Positions 52,137 through 64,000 of a stretch of DNA of 64,000 nt are shown here, one piece after another (position 1 is the stretch's first letter; every line of letters begins with the position of its first letter). The DNA is taken from assembly GCF_003762905.1 (NCBI RefSeq), contig NZ_RJKS01000003.1, positions 62,001-126,000 of the forward strand, given 5' to 3'. The stretch comes from Curtobacterium sp. ZW137 (lineage in GTDB: Bacteria; Actinomycetota; Actinomycetes; Actinomycetales; Microbacteriaceae). The notes beneath the pieces are model-generated. The model was not told where the DNA came from and made no database searches. It saw only the letters and a list, made by a program, of their open reading frames with translations. A program made the translations under genes and the position numbers.

Positions 52137-53807
52137 CTACGCCACCACGCGCAGGATCTCGTCGACGCTCGTCATGCCGAGCTTCACCTTCTCCCACCCG
52201 TCCTGACGGAGGGTGAGCATGCCCTGGTCCTGCGCGACGCGGCTGATCTCGGCGCTCGAGGCACGGGCGACGGCGAGCCGCTCGATCTCCTCGGACACGG
52301 TCATCACCTCGTGCAGGGCGATGCGCCCGCGGTACCCGGTGTTCGAGCACACGGCGCAGCCGATCGGGGCGAAGAACTCGGGGATCTCGGCATCGGCGCC
52401 GTCGACGAACCCGAGCGCCCGCAGCTGGGACGGCTCGTAGACGGCGGGCGCCTTGCAGCGGTCGCAGAGCTTCCGCGCGAGGCGCTGTGCGACGACGCAG
52501 TCCAGTGCGGACCCGACCAGGAACGGCTCGATGTCCATCTCCGTCAGGCGGGTGACCGCGGACGGGGCGTCGTTGGTGTGGAGGGTCGAGAGGACGAGGT
52601 GGCCGGTGAGCGACGCTTCGATCGCGATCTGCGCGGTCTCGTGGTCGCGGATCTCGCCGAGGAGCACGACGTCGGGGTCGGAGCGGAGGATGCTGCGGAG
52701 CGCCGAGGCGAAGGTCAGTCCGGCCTTCGGGTTCACCTGCACCTGGTTGATGCCGGCCATCCGGTACTCGACCGGGTCCTCGACGGTGATGACGTTGATC
52801 TCGGGCCGGGCGACGGCGTTCAGGGTCGTGTAGAGCGTGGTCGACTTGCCCGAGCCGGTCGGTCCGGTGACGAGGATCATGCCGTACGGCTTCGAGTAGG
52901 ACCGCTGGTAGGCGGCGGCGTTCCGCTCCAGCAGGTTGAGGTCCCTGAGGGTCATCGACGTGTTCGTGTTGTCGAGGATCCGCATGACGACCTTCTCGCC
53001 CCACACGGTCGGCAGGGTCGCGACGCGGAGGTCGATCTGGCGGCCGCCGTGGCGCACCGACATGCGGCCGTCCTGCGGCTTCCGTCGCTCCGCGATGTCG
53101 ATGTCGCTCATGATCTTCAGGCGGCTGATCACGCCGTTCTGGATGTTCTTCGGCGCCGGCGCCATCTCGTGCAGCACGCCGTCGATGCGGTACCGCACCC
53201 GGACCTCGTGCTCGCCGGGCTCGATGTGGATGTCGGACGCGTGGTCCTGGATGGCCTGCGAGACGAGCAGGTTCACGAAGCGGACGATCGGGACGTCGTC
53301 GAGCGACCCTTCCGAGATGTCCGCCTGCTGCTGCGCCGTCGCCGACGCTTCCTCTTCGAGCGATGAGGTCAGGTCGTTCAGCTCGTCGTCGGCGCGGAGG
53401 TAGCGGTCGAGCGCGCTGGCGAGGTCCCGTTCCTCGACCTGGAGGGGCTTGATCGCCCGGCCGGAGGCGGCGCGGGCGTCGTCGATCGCCAGGACGTTCG
53501 TCGGGTTCACCATGGCGAGGACGAGGACGTCGCCTTCGAACCCGACGCCGAGCACCCCGTGGCGGCGGCAGAGCGCTGCGGGCAGGATCGACACCGCGGT
53601 GCCGTCGACCGGGTAGTCGGTGAGCGGCACGGTCCTGGAGTTGTTCGAGGCCGCACGTGCGGTGATGAACTGCGCCTCGCTGACCACGCCCTGGCTCACC
53701 AGGGAGCGGATCGACCGCTCGTCGATCTCCTCGTCGCCGGTGAGCGAGTCGAGGTGCTCGATCGGGAGTGCTCCGTTGAGGATCAGGATCTCGGAGAGCG
53801 TCGCCAT
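52137..53807 (-). CDS. pilB: Pilus extension ATPase PilB
   Basis: The 556-residue protein has an N-terminal MshEN-type domain (about 1-150), then the GspE/PilB ATPase with SDIHIEPGEHEVRVRYRIDG, Walker A GPTGSGKST (315-323), the Walker B region DVVLLGEIRDHETA, the histidine box GHLVLSTLHTNDA and a tetracysteine zinc element (LCDRCKAP ... GCAVCSNTGYRG). These are PilB, not PilT, features. AGGAGG lies 10 nt before the ATG at 53807. It is the first gene of the pilB-pilT-pilC group. Confidence 0.93.
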   Translation of the reverse strand: MATLSEILILNGALPIEHLDSLTGDEEIDERSIRSLVSQGVVSEAQFITARAASNNSRTVPLTDYPVDGTAVSILPAALCRRHGVLGVGFEGDVLVLAMVNPTNVLAIDDARAASGRAIKPLQVEERDLASALDRYLRADDELNDLTSSLEEEASATAQQQADISEGSLDDVPIVRFVNLLVSQAIQDHASDIHIEPGEHEVRVRYRIDGVLHEMAPAPKNIQNGVISRLKIMSDIDIAERRKPQDGRMSVRHGGRQIDLRVATLPTVWGEKVVMRILDNTNTSMTLRDLNLLERNAAAYQRSYSKPYGMILVTGPTGSGKSTTLYTTLNAVARPEINVITVEDPVEYRMAGINQVQVNPKAGLTFASALRSILRSDPDVVLLGEIRDHETAQIAIEASLTGHLVLSTLHTNDAPSAVTRLTEMDIEPFLVGSALDCVVAQRLARKLCDRCKAPAVYEPSQLRALGFVDGADAEIPEFFAPIGCAVCSNTGYRGRIALHEVMTVSEEIERLAVARASSAEISRVAQDQGMLTLRQDGWEKVKLGMTSVDEILRVVA

Positions 53808-54040
53808 GGGCTCGGAGCCTCCTGGGTTGAGTGAACGCTGGCGTGGGGTGCGGGCGCTGCGCCGCTCGGGTTCGACGCCTGTCCACGCTATGTCCGGGAC
53901 CGGCTGGCCCCGCAGTCCCAGAATGAGGGGGCGGAGGCCTCCTGGCGCACCCAGAACGGGGGCTGTGGACAACGGCTTCGGGATGCCTCCTGTGGAGAAA
54001 AAGTCTCGACGCGCGGCACGCCGCCGGGACATGATGAGTC

Positions 54041-54439
54041 ATGGAGATCACGAGCGTGACCGTCGGGCTGCCCGTCACCGACCTCGAGGCGTCCTGCCTC
54101 TGGTACGGCGCGGTGTTCGAGCGCGTGGACCCCGACCTCGAACCGGCCGAGGGCGTCGCCGAGTACGAGATCGGCGGGATCTGGATCCAGCTCGTCGAGG
54201 ACCCGGACGCCGAGGAGAACTCTGCCGTCGTCCGCTTCGGCGTCGACGACGTCGCCGCGCAGCACACCCGGATCGCCGCGCTCGGCATCGACGTCGGCCC
54301 GGTGGAGCGCGTCGAGGGTGCGATCGACTGGTTCGACGTCCACGACCCCGACGGCAACGTCCTGAGCCTGTACTCCCTGGCGGACGAGACGGGCCACGGA
54401 TCGGACGGCCGGGACAGCGGTGCCGGCCGCGCGCTCTAG
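54041..54439 (+). CDS. VOC (glyoxalase/bleomycin resistance)-family protein
   Basis: The 132-residue protein has one vicinal-oxygen-chelate domain, MEITSVTVGLPVTDLEASCLWYG through FDVHDPDGNVLSLYSLADE, with the metal-position glutamate in YEIGGIWIQLVE. It is a small soluble protein; the substrate is not evident. It is transcribed opposite to the pilus genes and ends with a strong palindromic terminator. Confidence 0.8.
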   Translation: MEITSVTVGLPVTDLEASCLWYGAVFERVDPDLEPAEGVAEYEIGGIWIQLVEDPDAEENSAVVRFGVDDVAAQHTRIAALGIDVGPVERVEGAIDWFDVHDPDGNVLSLYSLADETGHGSDGRDSGAGRAL

Positions 54440-54455
54440 ACGCGACCAGACGGCG

Positions 54456-54495
54456 GACGGGAGGCGCGGTGCGGGCCCGCACCGCGCCTCCCGTC
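54456..54495. terminator. Perfect 40-nt palindromic terminator after the VOC gene
   Basis: GACGGGAGGCGCGGTGCGGG and its exact complement follow without loop bases, 17 nt after the VOC stop. It is followed on the plus strand by GGTTC. Shares GACGGGAGGC with the 32789-32836 hairpin. Confidence 0.8.
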
Positions 54496-54573
54496 GGTTC
54501 TGCGGTGCAGCAACTTCGTGAACGTCACGTTTCGGGTCTGGACGCGGCAGCCGCGCAGTGCCACGCTGTCGGC

Positions 54574-55725
54574 ATGCAGAAGACACGTATTTCAGATGTG
54601 GTACAACGGCGGGTCACGGGCGGGTTCATCGTGCTGGCGCTCTCGCTCGGCTCCGTGGCACTCGCCGCGCCCGCGCAGGCCGCGGAGTTCTCCGCTCGGG
54701 TCGGAGCCATCGCGCACAACGCCGGCGACGTCGCGGTCACCGGGAACGGCGACCCGGGCGACCTCGTCGAGGTGACGCCGTCCGACGGCGCCCCGGTGCA
54801 GACCCGGGTGAAGCCGAACGGCTCCTGGCGGACCGTCGCGCACGTGGACGGTCCCGGCGACCACACGTTCCGCGTCACCGATTCGATCGGCTCACCGGCC
54901 CGGACCCTCGCCGCCACGACGCGCGACGTCAGCTACACGGGTCTCGTCGTGGTCCGCGAGAACTGGGAACGGTCCCTCCTGGTGCGCGGATCGGGCTTCG
55001 AGCCTCGCGCACACGTCGACCTCACCGTCGACGGTGTCCCACGAGGCACCACGACGGTCGATCGCGACGGCGCCTTCGCCCACCGGATCTCCGGCATGGC
55101 GTTCGGCCAGCACACGGTCACCACCAGCGAGCGCTTCGACGGCGCCGAGCAGCTCCGCATCAACTCCTCCGCACTCCTCGAGCCCTTCCCGGTCGTCGAC
55201 GACGTCCGCGTCGACCCGGCCGGTCACCTCGTGCACCTGTCCGGTCGCGGGCCCGCCGGCACCGACATGCGCTTCGTCGACGAGTCCGGCGCCCCGTGGT
55301 CGTTGACGGACGGCACCGACTGGATCACGAACGCCGACGGGACCTGGACGGCTGATGTCGCATACCCGGGCGTCGGCACCCGCTTCATGGGCATCGTCGC
55401 CGAGGTGTACGACGACGGCAAGCTGGTCGGTTCCACGACCACCAGTGCGACGATCCCGTTGCCGGTGACGGCCGTGGTCACGAAGTACACCGCCAAGAAG
55501 CTGGTGCTCTCCGGCACCGCCGAACCCGGCGCCCGTCTGTCGTTCGTCGACGCCGACGGCACCCCGGTGACCGACGCCGACGGCAACCGCGTCGAACCGC
55601 CGGTCCCCGGGACCTCGAAGTGGACCGTCACGCTCGACCCGCGCCGGATGGCCGGCGGCACCGTGACCGCCACCGTCACCGGCGACGAGGGCGTGCACGG
55701 CAACGTCACCCTGACCTACCGCTGA
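54574..55725 (+). CDS. Secreted beta-rich protein, function unknown
   Basis: The 383-residue protein starts MQKTRISDVVQRRVTGG and has a signal peptide (about 1-36, with ALAAPAQAA at the cut). The rest reads as successive Ig-like or bacterial adhesin-type beta domains: GDVAVTGNGDPGDLVEVTPS, VDLTVDGVPRGTTTVDRDG, VRVDPAGHLVHLSGRGPAGT and KKLVLSGTAEPGARLSFVDA. The repeated G-x-A-x-P-G-x-x-V pattern (VTGNGDPGDLV, LSGTAEPGARL) suggests repeats of one domain. No anchor or enzyme motif is present. It is transcribed towards rpoC and ends at a shared terminator. Confidence 0.7.
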   Translation: MQKTRISDVVQRRVTGGFIVLALSLGSVALAAPAQAAEFSARVGAIAHNAGDVAVTGNGDPGDLVEVTPSDGAPVQTRVKPNGSWRTVAHVDGPGDHTFRVTDSIGSPARTLAATTRDVSYTGLVVVRENWERSLLVRGSGFEPRAHVDLTVDGVPRGTTTVDRDGAFAHRISGMAFGQHTVTTSERFDGAEQLRINSSALLEPFPVVDDVRVDPAGHLVHLSGRGPAGTDMRFVDESGAPWSLTDGTDWITNADGTWTADVAYPGVGTRFMGIVAEVYDDGKLVGSTTTSATIPLPVTAVVTKYTAKKLVLSGTAEPGARLSFVDADGTPVTDADGNRVEPPVPGTSKWTVTLDPRRMAGGTVTATVTGDEGVHGNVTLTYR

Positions 55726-55745
55726 CGACCACACCCCAGAAACGG

Positions 55746-55782
55746 GGAAGGGCCCCGCATCCAATGGATGCGGGGCCCTTCC
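55746..55782. terminator. Bidirectional terminator between the secreted protein gene and rpoC
   Basis: GGAAGGGCCCCGCATCC pairs perfectly with its complement around a 3-nt loop, between converging genes (20 nt past the secreted-protein stop and 15 nt past the rpoC stop). A strong stem of 17 bp; the T-tracts are short. Confidence 0.85.
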
Positions 55783-55797
55783 TTCGGATCACTCGGT

Positions 55798-59679
<3,882 letters not shown>

Positions 59680-59726
59680 TGTTCTTCTCTCTTGCTGAAT
59701 TCGAAACGTTGTCGGGCGGGGCGGGA

Positions 59727-63215
<3,489 letters not shown>

Positions 63216-63447
63216 GGGTGTGACCTCCGTAGGCCCCGTCGGGCCGGTACTGACGAGCAGCATGTAGGTGAGTGGATTGACGCTCGGCGCAACCCCGAGA
63301 CACGCACGCACGCCTGTGTCACGAGGACGAAGGGCATGTGCGATGATCTGAGTGAGCGGCACCCGCCGACATATACGGGTCCGGCTTCACCAGGGCGTCG
63401 GAGTCGACCGCAATATGACGACACGCAGCCAGGGAGCGCGAACTGCC

Positions 63448-63477
63448 ATCATAGGCAGCGGCCGCGCATGATGTCCA
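63448..63477 (-). promoter_or_regulatory. Candidate promoter for rpoB-rpoC
   Basis: TGGACA (-35, 63472-63477) and TATGAT (-10, 63448-63453) on the minus strand are 18 bp apart; both hexamers fit five of six consensus bases. The start would be near 63441, leaving a leader of about 225 nt. The rest of the gap 63216-63562 holds no gene; short inverted repeats are visible but no clear regulator site. Confidence 0.65.
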
Positions 63478-63562
63478 GTCCTGGCTTGACCAAATTCGTG
63501 GACGACGTGTATAAGCACCGTCCGGCCGCCGGTATTCCGCCGTGCGGGCCCCGGCCACCCGC

Positions 63563-64000
63563 CTAACCGAGGCGTTCGCGGTCGACCCGAGCCGAGCCTC
63601 CGGTCCGGTTCTCGAACCCCGCCAGCGCGCGGAACGCGTCCTCCGGACGACGGGTGCGCACGAAGGTGACCCGGCCACGGTCGTCGGTGAGCTCGATCCC
63701 GAGCCCCGGGGTCAGCATCAGGGCGCGGACCCCGCGGCCGAGCCGCAGGCCGATGCCGCCGTAGGTGCGCGCGTCGGCCTCGACGAGCCGGACGTCCGTG
63801 ATCCGGTGACGCGGGATCCGGCGCGGCGGGAGCGGACGGAAGTGCAGGGTGACGTGCGTCGCGGTGACGGTGAAGCCGGACCGGGCGAGCAACAGGAGCA
63901 GCCCGACGACCATGCCGAGGACGCCCGGGACGATGAGGGCGACCTCCGGCGCTTCGCCCGGCCAGCCGAGGACCGCGCCGGTGAGTCCGCCGCCTGCGGC
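63563..64000 (-). CDS. Membrane protein with possible PH-like domain (N-terminus beyond window)
   Basis: The frame is open to the right window edge, giving 145 visible codons. The visible N-terminal part contains two hydrophobic segments (LTGAVLGWP region and GVLGMVVGLLLLLARS), followed by a beta-rich domain starting FTVTATHVTLHFRPLPPRRI, with GIGLRLGRGVRALMLTPGLG and RPEDAFRAL. This pattern resembles the bacterial PH-like domain proteins fused to membrane helices, but I do not assign a family firmly. An internal ATG at 63913 would start after the first helix and is probably not the true start. Confidence 0.6.
   Translation of the reverse strand, partial: AAGGGLTGAVLGWPGEAPEVALIVPGVLGMVVGLLLLLARSGFTVTATHVTLHFRPLPPRRIPRHRITDVRLVEADARTYGGIGLRLGRGVRALMLTPGLGIELTDDRGRVTFVRTRRPEDAFRALAGFENRTGGSARVDRERLG

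Noticed and set aside
50497..54357. A single open frame suggesting a PilT fusion of 1286 residues
   Set aside because: Only the last 540 codons are PilT; the part upstream of the ATG at 52119 is the shadow of pilB in another frame.
63216..63362. Upstream ATG for rpoB giving a longer protein
   Set aside because: No ribosome-binding site and no conservation; the TTG at 63215 has GGAGGT and the family N-terminus.

Overview
The window is a high-G+C actinobacterial chromosome segment, most likely from Microbacteriaceae (order Micrococcales; a Curtobacterium-like genus is possible but unproven). The evidence is the S10-spc-alpha, str and rpoBC gene content, the missing rpsD and rpsN positions, GTG/TTG starts on rpoA, secY, rpsL and rpoB, S3/S5/L17 proteins with charged tails, and a LAFTG-type (class E) sortase remnant. 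I saw no tRNA, rRNA, CRISPR array, insertion sequence or prophage.

Layout, left to right. 1-2215: an ExeM/NucH-type secreted endonuclease, cut by the window edge. 2311-4634: a four-gene unit of somewhat lower G+C encoding a secreted tryptophan-rich peptide precursor, an ABC ATPase, an ABC-2 permease and a tiny membrane protein; it looks like a bacteriocin or self-protection module and is the best candidate for something undescribed. 4761-6406: a metallo-beta-lactamase-fold hydrolase and truA. 6424-8316: a DrrAB-like ABC exporter, preceded by three 11-bp-phased direct repeats of the kind bound by SARP regulators. It converges on a large AfsR/SARP-type regulator (8323-11538) and an FUSC-type membrane protein.

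12810-20433 holds rplQ, rpoA, rpsK, rpsM, rpmJ, infA, a divergent LytR-CpsA-Psr gene, then map, adk and secY. 20610-30240 is the rest of spc and S10 in canonical order. A noncoding gap carries a long hairpin that recurs 9.4 kb away. Next come an orphan DarT-like ADP-ribosyltransferase, a type IB topoisomerase and a decayed DUF11/LAFTG surface-protein gene. tuf, fusA, rpsG and rpsL (33806-38199) form the str cluster.

38492-53807: three small membrane-protein genes of unknown role, then a complete monoderm type IV pilus locus (pilO, pilN, pilM, pilD, three pilus-like proteins, major pilin pilA, pilC, pilT, pilB). It is inserted between rpoC and rpsL, which usually sit close together in actinobacteria. 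54041-55725: a VOC-family protein and a secreted protein of unknown function. 55798-63215: rpoC and rpoB with a good upstream promoter. The right edge carries the end of a membrane-protein gene.

Nearly all housekeeping genes lie on the minus strand and are tightly packed, many with 4-nt ATGA or GTGA overlaps that imply translational coupling. Accessory genes sit in the joints between the conserved ribosomal blocks.
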